A stretch of DNA of 64,000 nt from Scandinavium vulneris_A (GTDB taxonomy: Bacteria > Pseudomonadota > Gammaproteobacteria > Enterobacterales > Enterobacteriaceae), in contig JBKGRZ010000002.1 of assembly GCA_046518185.1 (NCBI GenBank), positions 496,001-560,000 of the forward strand, given 5' to 3'. The notes under the pieces are model-generated. The model was not told where the DNA came from. It saw only the letters and a list, made by a program, of their open reading frames with translations, and made no database searches. Below are positions 16,930 through 26,035 of this stretch, piece after piece. The translations under genes were made by a program, and so were the position numbers. Numbering within the stretch: the first letter of the stretch is position 1; every line of letters begins with the position of its first letter.

Positions 16930-17295
16930 ATGGACTGGTATCTAAAAGTACTCAAGAATTACATCGGGTTTGGTGGCCGTGCGCGCCGGAAAGAATATTG
17001 GATGTTCGTGCTGGTGAGCTTCGTTCTGGCGGGGGTGCTGAGCATTATCGACAAAATACTCGGCTGGGAGCACGCGAGCGGCGAAGGCGTGCTGACGAGT
17101 ATTTATGGCCTGTTGGTGCTGATCCCAACGTGGGCGGTACAGTTCAGACGCCTGCACGATACTGACCGATCGGCGTGGTGGTTATTATTAATGCTGATCC
17201 CGATCGTCGGCTGGCTTCTGATCCTGGTCTTCAACTGTCAGAACGGCACGCCGGGCGAGAACCGTTTCGGGCCGGATCCGAAGCAGCTCCCTTAA
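16930..17295 (+). CDS. yhaH: DUF805 inner-membrane protein YhaH
   Basis: 121 residues with four predicted membrane spans and the DUF805 signature segments GRARRKEYWMF, RRLHDTDRSAWW and NRFGPDP. Inner-membrane family of unknown function; in E. coli yhaH is among genes controlled by YhaJ. Good AGGA ribosome site 5 nt before ATG. Confidence 0.93.
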   Translation: MDWYLKVLKNYIGFGGRARRKEYWMFVLVSFVLAGVLSIIDKILGWEHASGEGVLTSIYGLLVLIPTWAVQFRRLHDTDRSAWWLLLMLIPIVGWLLILVFNCQNGTPGENRFGPDPKQLP

Positions 17296-17303
17296 CGTAA
17301 ATG

Positions 17304-17333
17304 AGCCTGGTGGCGCTCCGCTAACCAGGCCTA
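17304..17333. repeat. REP-like palindrome between yhaH and yhaJ
   Basis: GCCTGGTGGCGCTCCGCTAACCAGGCCTAC has the enterobacterial REP layout: imperfect palindrome with a GCGCT centre and the GGCCTAC tail. It lies in the gap between convergent genes and is the likely transcription end for both. Confidence 0.75.
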
Positions 17334-17352
17334 CGTTTTGCCCTCGGCAACC

Positions 17353-18249
17353 CTATTTTTTGGCAAACAGCTTCGGAATTTCGCGCAGACACCAGGCTTT
17401 CGCTTCGCCCATGCTGTCACGCCGCCACGCCATGATGATATCAACTTCGTTGGTGTATTCCGGGCTAACGACGCGCAGTCGTCCCTCGGCGATATCCTGC
17501 TCAACAAGCGGATACGGCATGGTCGCCACACCCAGCCCGGCTAATAACGCCTGACGTTTATCTTCAATGGTGCTGACCGTCAGACGCGGCTGCTTGTCGA
17601 GCAGCTGCACGGTGAGCACCGGACGCTCGCGGGCGGTATCCGCCACCGCCACGCCGCGATATTTCACCCGCGTAACTTCGGATAACGGCTCCGGCTCCTG
17701 ATGAATCGGATGATCCGGCGAGGCCACATAGACGTTCAGAATCGAATACAGCTTGCGGGAGTTTATCTCGGAGGATGAACGGAAATGCATATCCGGGGCG
17801 ATAACGATGTCGGCGCGCCCTTGCTCAAGACGTTCCCAGGCCCCCGCCAACACTTCGGTGATAATGGACAACTGGGTATTGGCTTTGAGGCCTAGCTTTT
17901 CGACCAGCGGAAACAGCTCCGGCGTCGGCACCAGCGCCTCGGTCACCAGCGTCAGATGCGTTTCCCAGCCACGCGCCAGCGCCTCGGCGTCGGTGGTCAA
18001 CTTATCGGCGGCCTCGAGCAGTACGCGCCCGCGCTCCAGCAACATTCGGCCAACGTTGGTGAATTTTGTGCGATGACCTGAGCGGTCGAACAGCACCACG
18101 TCCAGCTCTTCTTCCAGCTTCTGCATGGTGTAGCTTAACGCAGACGGCACGCGGCCCAGCTCATCCGCAGCGGCGGCAAAACTGCCGCGCCGGTCAATCG
18201 CGTCCATTACTCTTAACGCTTCGAGGGTCAGTGCTCTCTCTTTAGCCAT
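17353..18249 (-). CDS. yhaJ: LysR-type regulator YhaJ
   Basis: 298 residues. N-terminal winged helix (LTLEALRVMDAIDRRGSFAAAADELGRVPSALSYTM, about 8-42) and a C-terminal periplasmic-binding-like effector domain. E. coli YhaJ activates yqjF and yhaK-region promoters in response to nitro-aromatic compounds and benzoquinone-like degradation products and also affects virulence genes in pathogenic strains. Divergent from yhaK with a 104-bp gap, the usual arrangement for a LysR regulator and target. Confidence 0.96.
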   Translation of the reverse strand: MAKERALTLEALRVMDAIDRRGSFAAAADELGRVPSALSYTMQKLEEELDVVLFDRSGHRTKFTNVGRMLLERGRVLLEAADKLTTDAEALARGWETHLTLVTEALVPTPELFPLVEKLGLKANTQLSIITEVLAGAWERLEQGRADIVIAPDMHFRSSSEINSRKLYSILNVYVASPDHPIHQEPEPLSEVTRVKYRGVAVADTARERPVLTVQLLDKQPRLTVSTIEDKRQALLAGLGVATMPYPLVEQDIAEGRLRVVSPEYTNEVDIIMAWRRDSMGEAKAWCLREIPKLFAKK

Positions 18250-18353
18250 GGCGTTCTCATTCAGGAAATTTGAACATACCCGGCAGAATATCTGGCTAAC
18301 AATGCAGCGTCCATAGCTTTACCATTGTTTTAGTGTAAAGAGAGGTCAAGAAT

Positions 18354-19055
18354 ATGATTACTACCCGAACCGCCAAACAGTGTGGCAAGGCCGATTTTGG
18401 CTGGCTGCAGGCCCGATACACCTTCTCCTTTGGACACTACTTCGATCCGAAACTGCTGGGATATGCCTCCCTGCGCGTGCTGAATCAGGAAGTGCTTGCC
18501 CCGGGCGCTTCGTTCCAGCCGAGAACGTATCCGAAAGTTGATATCCTGAATCTTATCCTGGAAGGTGAAGCCGAATATCGCGACAGTGAAGGGAATCACG
18601 TTCAGGCCAAAGCGGGCGAAGCGCTGTTGATTGCGACCCAGCCGGGCATCAGCTATAGCGAGCACAACCTCAGTAAAGACAAAACGCTCACCCGAATGCA
18701 GCTGTGGCTTGACGCCTGCCCGGAGCGGGAAAACCCGTCGGTGCAGAAACTGACCCTGACCGATACCGCCCAGCAGCTTGTGGCGTCGCCCGATGCAAGC
18801 CTTGGTAGCGTGCAGTTGCGCCAACAGGTTTGGGTCCACCACATCCAACTGGAGAAAGGTGAGCAGCTCAGCTTCCAGCTTCATGGTCCACGCGCCTATT
18901 TGCAGTCGATCCACGGCACCGTCCATGCGGTGACACCACAGGCAGAACGTGAAGGATTGACCTGCGGGGATGGGGCGTTTATTCGCGACGAGGCCAACAT
19001 TACGCTGGTGGCGGATACAACGCTTCGCGCGCTGCTGATAGATTTACCGATATGA
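18354..19055 (+). CDS. yhaK: YhaK pirin-like bicupin
   Basis: 233 residues, same as E. coli YhaK, a cytosolic bicupin of the pirin family reported to be sensitive to reactive oxygen species. N-terminal cupin contains FSFGHYFDP and PKVDILNLILEGEAEYRDSEG, as in pirins, but YhaK proteins lack a complete metal site. Likely a YhaJ target because it is divergently transcribed from yhaJ. Confidence 0.94.
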   Translation: MITTRTAKQCGKADFGWLQARYTFSFGHYFDPKLLGYASLRVLNQEVLAPGASFQPRTYPKVDILNLILEGEAEYRDSEGNHVQAKAGEALLIATQPGISYSEHNLSKDKTLTRMQLWLDACPERENPSVQKLTLTDTAQQLVASPDASLGSVQLRQQVWVHHIQLEKGEQLSFQLHGPRAYLQSIHGTVHAVTPQAEREGLTCGDGAFIRDEANITLVADTTLRALLIDLPI

Positions 19056-19057
19056 TC

Positions 19058-19092
19058 GAAAAAATCAGGCTGGCGCAGGAAGCCAGCCTGAT
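19058..19092. terminator. Terminator between yhaK and cyuA
   Basis: ATCAGGCTGGC (19064-19074) and GCCAGCCTGAT (19082-19092) form an 11-bp stem; on the minus strand it is followed by TTTTTT, so it is a strong intrinsic terminator for cyuPA and can also stop yhaK transcription. Confidence 0.92.
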
Positions 19093-19104
19093 GTTCTCGC
19101 CCGA

Positions 19105-20415
19105 CTAGCGGGCTTTGTGCGACATAATGTCGATGATTTGCCGGTCTGTCTGCTGCATTGCCTGGCAGGCCAGGGCGCAGAGATTGGCCACCGACTCCTC
19201 CACGTCGTGCGCCACAATCCCCTCGTTGCCGGTCACGGCGGTGTTATCCAGCGCCATCAGCACCGCTTTCCATGCCGACGACACGCTGGTTGACACTTTC
19301 ATCGCGCAGCTATTCGATGCGCCATCGCATATCATCCCGCTGACGTCACCAATCATGCTGCCAATCGCCCTCGCCAACGTCTCATAGCGGCCGTCAATCA
19401 GCCAGCTCATGCCCGCCGCGGCACCCATTGAGGCCGTGGTGGCGGCACACAGCGCCGATAAACGCGGCAGCTGAGCGTGGATGTAGATAGCGCTCAGATG
19501 CGAGAGCATCAGCGCCCTGGCCAGGCGCTCGTCGCTGACTTGAAAGTGTTCGGCCACCACCACCACCGGCATGGTGGCGGCGATCCCCTGATTCCCCGAG
19601 CCGGAATTGCTCATGGCGGGCAACGAGGCGCCCCCCATTCGAGCATCCGATGCGGCGGTGGTACGAATCACTATCTCAGAGGCCAGACCGTGGCCCATTA
19701 ACCCACACTGGCGTTGTTTTTCCAGCGTCGCACCGATGTGTAATCCCCATTTGCCCTGCAATCCCTCCTGAGAAAGTGCGTCGTTGAGCCTCGCAGCTTC
19801 GAGGATGAAACGGATTTCTTCCAGCGGGACATGCTCAATAAAATTGAGGATCTCGGCAAGCGACGTGCGGGACATGACCTCAAGCAGGTCATCTTCCTTC
19901 AGTTCCCCGGCGGCAGGCTGATGAGCAAACAGCGTTTCGCCCTGCTTTTCGAGATTGACGATGCGGGTGTGGCCTCCGGCGATAGTGGCACTGGCCCAGC
20001 GGTCTTTACACCACACTTTGGCCCGGGCGTAGAGCAACTCGTCGCAGGGTTCCTGCACCCGGAGGCACACCTTGCCCTGATCCAGCAGCCGTTTTGCCTG
20101 GGCAATATCATCCTGGCAGGCCTTTTTCAGCACCTCCAGTCCGGCATCCGCATCGCCCCCCAGCGCACCTAGCGCCACCGCAATAGGCAGCCCCACCATA
20201 CCGGTGCCCGGCACGGTGACGCCCATTCCATTTTTCATCAAATTTGGGGAAACCCAGGCTTCAATGCGCTCAACCTCGCCTTCCAGTTGCGCAGCGGCTA
20301 ACGCGCCCGCCAGCGCCAGCGATACTGGCTCGGTACAACCCAGCGCAGGCTTCACTTCTGCCCGTACGGCGTGGATTAACTTTTTCCATAACGGAGAACA
20401 TTCAGGGTTCAACAT
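19105..20415 (-). CDS. cyuA: L-cysteine desulfidase CyuA (YhaM)
   Basis: Breaks L-cysteine to pyruvate, sulfide and ammonia under anaerobic conditions. 436 residues of the UPF0597/serine dehydratase alpha-like family, with the conserved GCTEPVSLALA (cysteine at 26) and ICDGASNSCAMK motifs that provide [4Fe-4S] cluster cysteines. Downstream gene of the cyuP-cyuA operon (43-bp spacer). In E. coli the operon is activated by the cysteine-sensing regulator CyuR/DecR, not encoded here. Confidence 0.95.
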   Translation of the reverse strand: MLNPECSPLWKKLIHAVRAEVKPALGCTEPVSLALAGALAAAQLEGEVERIEAWVSPNLMKNGMGVTVPGTGMVGLPIAVALGALGGDADAGLEVLKKACQDDIAQAKRLLDQGKVCLRVQEPCDELLYARAKVWCKDRWASATIAGGHTRIVNLEKQGETLFAHQPAAGELKEDDLLEVMSRTSLAEILNFIEHVPLEEIRFILEAARLNDALSQEGLQGKWGLHIGATLEKQRQCGLMGHGLASEIVIRTTAASDARMGGASLPAMSNSGSGNQGIAATMPVVVVAEHFQVSDERLARALMLSHLSAIYIHAQLPRLSALCAATTASMGAAAGMSWLIDGRYETLARAIGSMIGDVSGMICDGASNSCAMKVSTSVSSAWKAVLMALDNTAVTGNEGIVAHDVEESVANLCALACQAMQQTDRQIIDIMSHKAR

Positions 20416-20458
20416 ACTTTCGACCTTAACTCTTACTCAGGGAACACACAGCCTCACC

Positions 20459-21790
20459 TCAGGAGAAGGCAAGAAACGGCGATATGCACAACAGCAAACC
20501 GGTAATAATGATTATCTTCAGCGACAGGCCTTTATACTTATGCAGCGCAGGCACTTTGTAGACCAGCCAGGCAGGGATCAGGCACCCTACCATGCCGAAA
20601 ATGGGGCTACAGATTGAGGTAAAACTCAGCACCGGTGCATTCAGGACAATCGCACTCCAGGACAGCAAAATAGCGAATACCATAATCCCGCCCTGCACAT
20701 ATTTTTCATTGATGCGCTCGGCAGGATATTTGCGGCGCAGCAGGTTCATCACAATGCCCTGCGTGGCTTCACGAAAGCCGAGATAAACGCCGAAGAAGGC
20801 GGTCATCACGGCGAAAATATTTAAGATAACGCTGACGACTTTTACCCAACCGGCACCCTCCCCGCTAATAAACTGGGCGGCAATGGCTAACGCAGAGATA
20901 TTTTGTTCATACGCTTTCACCGCCTCGTCATGCCCCATCGCCAGCGTGAATGACACTGCATAGAAAAAGACTGTGACGAACAAAATACCAAAGGCAATAT
21001 TCATCGCCCGCAGCGCTTTATACCGCGCCACCTCGCGTGATTTCTCACGAGAACGATAGGAGATAACCATCGGGCTTAAGGTCTGAATAAACAGGATCGA
21101 GGTCAGGGTAAAGGGCAGCGTAATAATGGCGTTTTTGATCAACAACCCCATCGGCGGCAATGAACCTGCGTTATACAGATGCCAGAGTCCCATCATCGAC
21201 ACGCCCAGCGCGGCCACCACCAGGAGCTTGGTCAGCACCATCAGGCTTGAGACCTTGAACAGCAGTTGCTCACCCCGGGAGGAAATTGCCACCAGAATAC
21301 AGATCAGGATCAGGCCATAGAACGGGTTATCGGAAAGCAAGCCGTCCGTCATGCCAAAGGTGTGTAAATACGAGGCGCTGTCGTTGGTTATTGCCGTGGA
21401 ATAAACAAACATCCAGATAACCAACATCACAAAATAGAGCGCACCTAACAGAATGCCCCAGTTTTTACCAAGATAACCGCTAATCACGCTCGGGTAGTCT
21501 TTGCACTCTGGCGATTCTGCCAGGGTGTTGATAAACAACCGCTGGAATAAATACATTGCCGGATAACCAATAATAGATGAGAGCAAAAATACCCACAGGC
21601 CCATTAATCCTACCTGAACCGGTAAAAAGACAATTCCGGCCCCAATAGCCATGCCGATACTCATAATGACCCAACCGGTATCGGTACTGTCGAATTTAAT
21701 CGCTGCCTGCCATTCGCTTTCCGTCATATTGCCCCGACGACCGGGCATGACACCATCCACAACGACGCTGCTTTGTGTAGTCGTTTCCAT
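20459..21790 (-). CDS. cyuP: Cysteine/serine transporter CyuP (YhaO)
   Basis: 443 residues, about eleven membrane spans, HAAAP/SdaC family of proton-coupled serine/threonine-type carriers (GMAIGAGIVFLPVQVG, SSIIGYPAMYLFQRLF). In E. coli it imports serine or cysteine for CyuA. First gene of the operon. The K-12 tdc genes that lie upstream are not present; instead an unrelated periplasmic protein gene follows across the promoter region. Confidence 0.93.
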   Translation of the reverse strand: METTTQSSVVVDGVMPGRRGNMTESEWQAAIKFDSTDTGWVIMSIGMAIGAGIVFLPVQVGLMGLWVFLLSSIIGYPAMYLFQRLFINTLAESPECKDYPSVISGYLGKNWGILLGALYFVMLVIWMFVYSTAITNDSASYLHTFGMTDGLLSDNPFYGLILICILVAISSRGEQLLFKVSSLMVLTKLLVVAALGVSMMGLWHLYNAGSLPPMGLLIKNAIITLPFTLTSILFIQTLSPMVISYRSREKSREVARYKALRAMNIAFGILFVTVFFYAVSFTLAMGHDEAVKAYEQNISALAIAAQFISGEGAGWVKVVSVILNIFAVMTAFFGVYLGFREATQGIVMNLLRRKYPAERINEKYVQGGIMVFAILLSWSAIVLNAPVLSFTSICSPIFGMVGCLIPAWLVYKVPALHKYKGLSLKIIIITGLLLCISPFLAFS

Positions 21791-22033
21791 AAAGATCTCG
21801 CTTGTAGGTAGAGGTTTTATTATTTTTCGAACCGTATCTGGGCGATATACGGTGCGTGGTGCAGGCGAGTTTTTAGAATGAAGAAATCATACGCGCAGGC
21901 CCGGAGAAAAAAATCGCCATTCGCAGCGTAATCTGGGAAGGAAAGGGAAATTATTTTATCTATAGGATGTAATGAAGAAAATTATTCTATCACAAGCGTA
22001 TATGAGAGGCAGATCACAGTCCAATTTTTAGGC
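21791..22033 (-). promoter_or_regulatory. cyuPA upstream region with CRP-like site
   Basis: No gene supported. Contains A/T-rich repeats GGAAATTATTTT and GAAGAAAATTATT (21949-21983), a plausible activator-binding region, and TGAGA-GGCAGA-TCACA at 22003-22018, one mismatch from the CRP core consensus. Regulation is inferred only. Confidence 0.4.
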
Positions 22034-22066
22034 AAAAAAAGACCCCGATGACGAATCACCGGGGTC
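22034..22066 (-). terminator. Terminator of the Spy-like gene
   Basis: Minus strand GACCCCGGTGA...ATCGGGGTC stem followed by seven T, 16 bp after the stop codon. Confidence 0.93.
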
Positions 22067-22082
22067 GTATTATCCGTTCTGC

Positions 22083-22493
22083 TTAATTCTCGAGAGACTG
22101 TGCCAGATCATCACGGATCTGCTTGCGCTGTTCCGGAGTCAGGACCTGGTTCAGGTCGAAGTAGTATTTCACGCGGTAGTAGCGGGTCTGCTGCTCAATT
22201 TTACTGAACGCTTCCAGCTGTGATTTCACCGCTTTCTCATTCCATTTGCCAGACTGAATAACGTCAATCAATGCGCCATCTTTCACGTCTTTCATGGAAA
22301 CCTGTTCAACGTTCTTTTCCATCGCATCGTGCAGACTTTTGATTTTTGCCACCTGGTCGTTGCTCAGCTTCAGGTGCTGAACAATCGGATCCTGGGCAGG
22401 TGCAGGAGCCACATCAGTAATGGCAGCCTGGGCGACACCGGTGAAGCCAATCAGGGAAGCGGTCAGCAGGGCAATACGCGTCATTTTGTTCAT
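22083..22493 (-). CDS. Small periplasmic protein resembling the Spy/CpxP family
   Basis: 136 residues with a clear signal peptide (MNKMTRIALLTASLIGFTGVAQA) and an all-helical mature part. Two LTxxQ-like motifs, LKLSNDQVAKI and VLTPEQRKQI, are the hallmark of Spy/CpxP periplasmic chaperone-like proteins, which bind unfolded envelope proteins or sense zinc/misfolding. Overall similarity to Spy or CpxP is low and no named orthologue is recognised. Good AAGGAA ribosome site and own terminator suggest a monocistronic unit. Absent from this position in E. coli K-12. Confidence 0.75.
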   Translation of the reverse strand: MNKMTRIALLTASLIGFTGVAQAAITDVAPAPAQDPIVQHLKLSNDQVAKIKSLHDAMEKNVEQVSMKDVKDGALIDVIQSGKWNEKAVKSQLEAFSKIEQQTRYYRVKYYFDLNQVLTPEQRKQIRDDLAQSLEN

Positions 22494-22596
22494 TGTTCAT
22501 TTCCTTAAAAGTAGACGGGGTATTATTTGCTAAGGAGTGATGTACAGGTATGAACAATTATGAATATATATTTGAATGTAAACGAAATTCAGAAAG

Positions 22597-22622
22597 CAAA
22601 AACCCCGCCAAGGCGGGGTTTT
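22597..22622 (-). terminator. rnpB intrinsic terminator
   Basis: AAAACCCCGCC-TT-GGCGGGGTTTT on the minus strand with a T-rich 3' side, directly after the mature M1 RNA end. Confidence 0.95.
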
Positions 22623-22628
22623 GGAAGA

Positions 22629-23007
<379 letters not shown>

Positions 23008-23014
23008 GGCGCGA

Positions 23015-23043
23015 AGTATAGAGGGTTCGCACCGCTTTGTCAC
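23015..23043 (-). promoter_or_regulatory. rnpB promoter
   Basis: Minus strand GTGACA (23038-23043), 17-bp spacer, TATACT (23015-23020), 7 bp before the mature 5' end, followed by a GCGCC discriminator typical of stringently controlled stable-RNA promoters. It fits entirely in the 44-bp gap after ampC. Confidence 0.88.
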
Positions 23044-23051
23044 CCTTGAAC

Positions 23052-24200
23052 CTACAGCTTGTCGAGGATGGTGTACGCCGCTTTGACGCGCTCAGTATTG
23101 GGATACATCTTGTTAGCCAGCATCACAATGCCAATCTGCTTCTCCGGGATAAAGGCCACGTAGGCACCAAAGCCGTTGGTCGATCCGGTTTTGTACACCC
23201 ACGATGCCTTCACTGCCGGCACCGGCGGTTCAATCGCCGACACCGGCTGTGCCGCCAACGCGACCTTATTGTCGCTGCCGTTAATCACGGTGGTAGCGGC
23301 TACCGGCCAGTTGAGCATTTCCCAGCCCAGCCCCTGATACATGCTGCCGCTGCGCCAGTAGCGGGATTGCGCTTTTTCGATACCCTGTTTCAGCATCGGG
23401 TCGCTCACCTGCTGCGGATTCATGTTGGCCTGCACCCAGCTCGCGATGTCTTCCACGGTCGATTTCACGCCGTAGGATTCGGCATCCAGCATCCCTGGCC
23501 CGACGTGCATCGCCTTGCCATCACGGTAGCCCCAAGCGTAATGCTTTTCTTCACTGGCCGGAATGTTAATCCAGGTATGGTTGAGGTTCAGCGGCTGTAA
23601 TACGCGCTTCGTCATTGCCTCTTCAAAGCCCATGCCGGACGGTTTAACCATCAGCGCACCAAACAGACCGATGCTCGAGTTGGCATACACCCGGCGAGTG
23701 CCTGGTGCCCATTCCGGCTGCCAGTTTTGATAAAACTTCAGCAGTGCCGCTTGATCGTTGGCCTCGTCGGGAACCTGCAACGGCAATCCGCCCGCCGTGT
23801 AGGTGGCCAGATCCAGCAGCGTAATCCCCTGCCACTGCTTGCCGGTCAATTCAGGCCAGTATTTTGTGGCCGGATCGCTGAGTTTCACTTCACCACGCGC
23901 CAGCGTATTACCGCCCAACACACCGGTGAAAGTTTTACTGACGGAGCCCAGCTCAAAAATTGTCTGCGTCGTCACCCGTTGTTTGGTTGAGACATCAGCC
24001 ACGCCATAGGTAAAGTAGTGCGGTTTACCCTGATAAATCACCGCCACCGCCATACCAGGGATAGCCTGGGCTTTGATCAACGGCTTCAGGGTTTGATTGA
24101 CGGTATCTTCTAACTGTTTGTCAGTTAATGTTTTTTTCGCAGCAAAACCGGAAAATGACGCGCTGAGAACCAGCGCACAGCAGAGTGTTTTTTTCATCAT
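23052..24200 (-). CDS. ampC: Class C (AmpC) beta-lactamase
   Basis: 382-residue periplasmic serine beta-lactamase. Signal peptide ends near FSGFAA (about residue 21). Active-site motifs: S86-V-S-K (nucleophile motif SXXK), Y172-A-N, and K337-T-G, all intact, plus the conserved LATYTAGGLPLQVP and GWEMLNWP segments of enterobacterial AmpC. KTGSTNGFG has Asn where most AmpC enzymes have Gly two residues after KTGS-T. The start at 24200 (MMKKTLCC) is preferred to an in-frame ATG 21 bp earlier. Divergent ampR next to it implies inducible expression through the peptidoglycan-recycling signal. It reads into rnpB with no terminator in between. Confidence 0.96.
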   Translation of the reverse strand: MMKKTLCCALVLSASFSGFAAKKTLTDKQLEDTVNQTLKPLIKAQAIPGMAVAVIYQGKPHYFTYGVADVSTKQRVTTQTIFELGSVSKTFTGVLGGNTLARGEVKLSDPATKYWPELTGKQWQGITLLDLATYTAGGLPLQVPDEANDQAALLKFYQNWQPEWAPGTRRVYANSSIGLFGALMVKPSGMGFEEAMTKRVLQPLNLNHTWINIPASEEKHYAWGYRDGKAMHVGPGMLDAESYGVKSTVEDIASWVQANMNPQQVSDPMLKQGIEKAQSRYWRSGSMYQGLGWEMLNWPVAATTVINGSDNKVALAAQPVSAIEPPVPAVKASWVYKTGSTNGFGAYVAFIPEKQIGIVMLANKMYPNTERVKAAYTILDKL

Positions 24201-24279
24201 TGAAATTCTTCCATAAGTCACACGATTGAATGTCCGGGCCCTTCAGACAGGCTCAGTCTGCGGGATTTGACTGTCGGCC

Positions 24280-24300
24280 ACAAACGGTTAAATTTAGCAG
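24280..24300. promoter_or_regulatory. AmpR operator in the ampC-ampR intergenic region
   Basis: Reading the minus strand, TGCTAAATTTAACCGTTTGT matches the core of the known AmpR-binding region of Enterobacter and Citrobacter ampC promoters. It lies 80-100 bp upstream of the ampC ATG and 30-50 bp upstream of the ampR ATG, as expected for control of both. Confidence 0.8.
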
Positions 24301-24329
24301 TAGCCTTAAGCTTTTCTAACGGATAGCCC

Positions 24330-25202
24330 ATGACCCGGAGTTATATTCCCCTTAATTCGCTACGTGCCTTTGAAGCGGCGGCTCGGCATCTTAATTTTAC
24401 GCATGCCGCCATTGAGCTTAACGTCACGCACTCGGCTATCAGTCAGCAGGTCAAAGCCCTTGAGGATCACCTGAACTGCCAGCTGTTTGTCCGCGTTTCA
24501 CGCGGGCTGCGGCTGACGACGGAAGGCGAAAGCCTGCTGCCGGTGTTGAACGATTCGTTTGACCGGATCGCGGGGATGCTGGACCGATTTGCAGTCTCGC
24601 ACGAGCGGGAGAAACTAAAGATCGGTGTAGTGGGGACATTCGCGACTGGCTTTCTGCTGCCCCGGCTGGCAGATTTTCGCCGCAGCTACCCGTATATCGA
24701 TTTACATCTTTCCACCCATAACAACCGCGTCGACCCGGCGGCTGAAGGGCTGGATTACACTCTTCGCTATGGCAACGGTGCCTGGCACGGGACCGATGCG
24801 ACATTTCTATGCCATGCACCGCTGGGACCGCTGTGCAGTCCAGCGCTGGCCGCAGAACTCCACACGCCTGCCGACATACTGCGCTTCACGCTGCTACGCT
24901 CGTATCGGCGCGATGAGTGGAATTCATGGTTTGAGGCCGCCGGGGCGCAGCCGCCTTCGCCGACCCACGAGGTGATGGTCTTTGATTCCTCGGTCACCAT
25001 GCTGGAAGCCGCACAGGCAGGAATGGGCGTCGCCATCGCCCCGGTGAACATGTTCACTCACCTGCTCAATAGCGAGCGCATCGTCCAACCGTTTGATTGC
25101 CACATTCACCTCGGCAGCTACTGGCTGACGCGGCTGCAATCCCGCCCCCAAACCCCAGCCATGGATGATTTTTCCCGCTGGCTGGTGAATCAGAGCCTGT
25201 AG
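24330..25202 (+). CDS. ampR: AmpR, LysR-type regulator of ampC
   Basis: 290 residues. N-terminal winged helix (PLNSLRAFEAAARHLNFTHAAIELNVTHSAISQQV) and C-terminal effector domain with the AmpR-specific segments THNNRVDPAAEGLDYT, AWHGTDA and VMVFDSSVTMLEAAQAGMG. AmpR represses ampC when bound to UDP-MurNAc-pentapeptide and activates it when 1,6-anhydro-MurNAc peptides accumulate. Converges on agaR with only 3 bp between stop codons and no terminator. Confidence 0.96.
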   Translation: MTRSYIPLNSLRAFEAAARHLNFTHAAIELNVTHSAISQQVKALEDHLNCQLFVRVSRGLRLTTEGESLLPVLNDSFDRIAGMLDRFAVSHEREKLKIGVVGTFATGFLLPRLADFRRSYPYIDLHLSTHNNRVDPAAEGLDYTLRYGNGAWHGTDATFLCHAPLGPLCSPALAAELHTPADILRFTLLRSYRRDEWNSWFEAAGAQPPSPTHEVMVFDSSVTMLEAAQAGMGVAIAPVNMFTHLLNSERIVQPFDCHIHLGSYWLTRLQSRPQTPAMDDFSRWLVNQSL

Positions 25203-25205
25203 CCG

Positions 25206-26015
25206 TCAGGCGTTAACCAGCACCACTTCGATGCCTGCCCGCTGCAGCTCTTTCAGGCTTTCCGCCGGAACGGCTTCATCGGTAATGATCATGTCGATCC
25301 GCGGGGTATCGATGATTTTATGCAGACTGGAGCGATTGAACTTACTGGAGTCGGTGACCACGATAATGCGCTCGGCGACTTCGCACATGCTGCGATTGAG
25401 GCGGGCTTCGTCTTCATTGTGGGTGCTAACGCCGCGATCGGTGTCGATCGCATCTACGCCAAGAAACAGCATATCGAAATGGTAGTTCTGCAAAGACTGC
25501 TCGGCCTGATCGCCATAGAAGGACTGTGACTGGCGACGCAGATGCCCGCCGGTCATCAGCAGCTCCACCCCTTCAGCTTCGAGCAGCGCATTGGCAACAT
25601 TCATCCCGTTGGTCATGACAATCACCTCCGTGTGCTGGCGCAGCAGGCGGGCTATTTCATAGGTGGTAGTGCCGGAGTCGAGAATAATGCGATGCCCCGG
25701 TTTAATTAAGGCCGTTGCCGCTTGAGCGATACTGCGTTTTACCCCGGTATTGAGGGCGCTCTTATCTTCGACTGACGGTTCATGCGTGGAAGTATTGCCC
25801 TCACAGATTAGTGCGCCACCATATGCCCGAACGGCAATCCCCTGCTTTTCGAGGAACGCCAGATCGTTACGGATAGTCACCGTCGAAACGCCAAACGCGG
25901 CAGAGAGATCATTAACCTGAACGCTTCCCTGCTGGCGCAACCGCTGGATAATCTGCTCACGCCTTTCGCTGGTTCCGCTAATACGTTTTTCCGCGGATAC
26001 GTCGCTGTTGCTCAT
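25206..26015 (-). CDS. agaR: AgaR, DeoR-family repressor of the aga locus
   Basis: 269 residues, as in E. coli. N-terminal DeoR helix-turn-helix (ERREQIIQRLRQQGSVQVNDLSAAFGVSTVTIRNDL, about 18-52) and a C-terminal phosphosugar-binding domain (DSGTTTYEIARLL, NHEDEARLNR type). Represses agaR, kbaZ and agaS promoters; inducer is an amino-sugar phosphate. Divergent from kbaZ with several AgaR-type boxes between them. Confidence 0.96.
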   Translation of the reverse strand: MSNSDVSAEKRISGTSERREQIIQRLRQQGSVQVNDLSAAFGVSTVTIRNDLAFLEKQGIAVRAYGGALICEGNTSTHEPSVEDKSALNTGVKRSIAQAATALIKPGHRIILDSGTTTYEIARLLRQHTEVIVMTNGMNVANALLEAEGVELLMTGGHLRRQSQSFYGDQAEQSLQNYHFDMLFLGVDAIDTDRGVSTHNEDEARLNRSMCEVAERIIVVTDSSKFNRSSLHKIIDTPRIDMIITDEAVPAESLKELQRAGIEVVLVNA

Positions 26016-26035
26016 AAGAGCTCCTTTAATAAAAA

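Noticed and set aside
25203..25205. Possible terminator between ampR and agaR
   Set aside because: Only 3 bp separate the convergent stop codons and no hairpin with a T-run was seen nearby.
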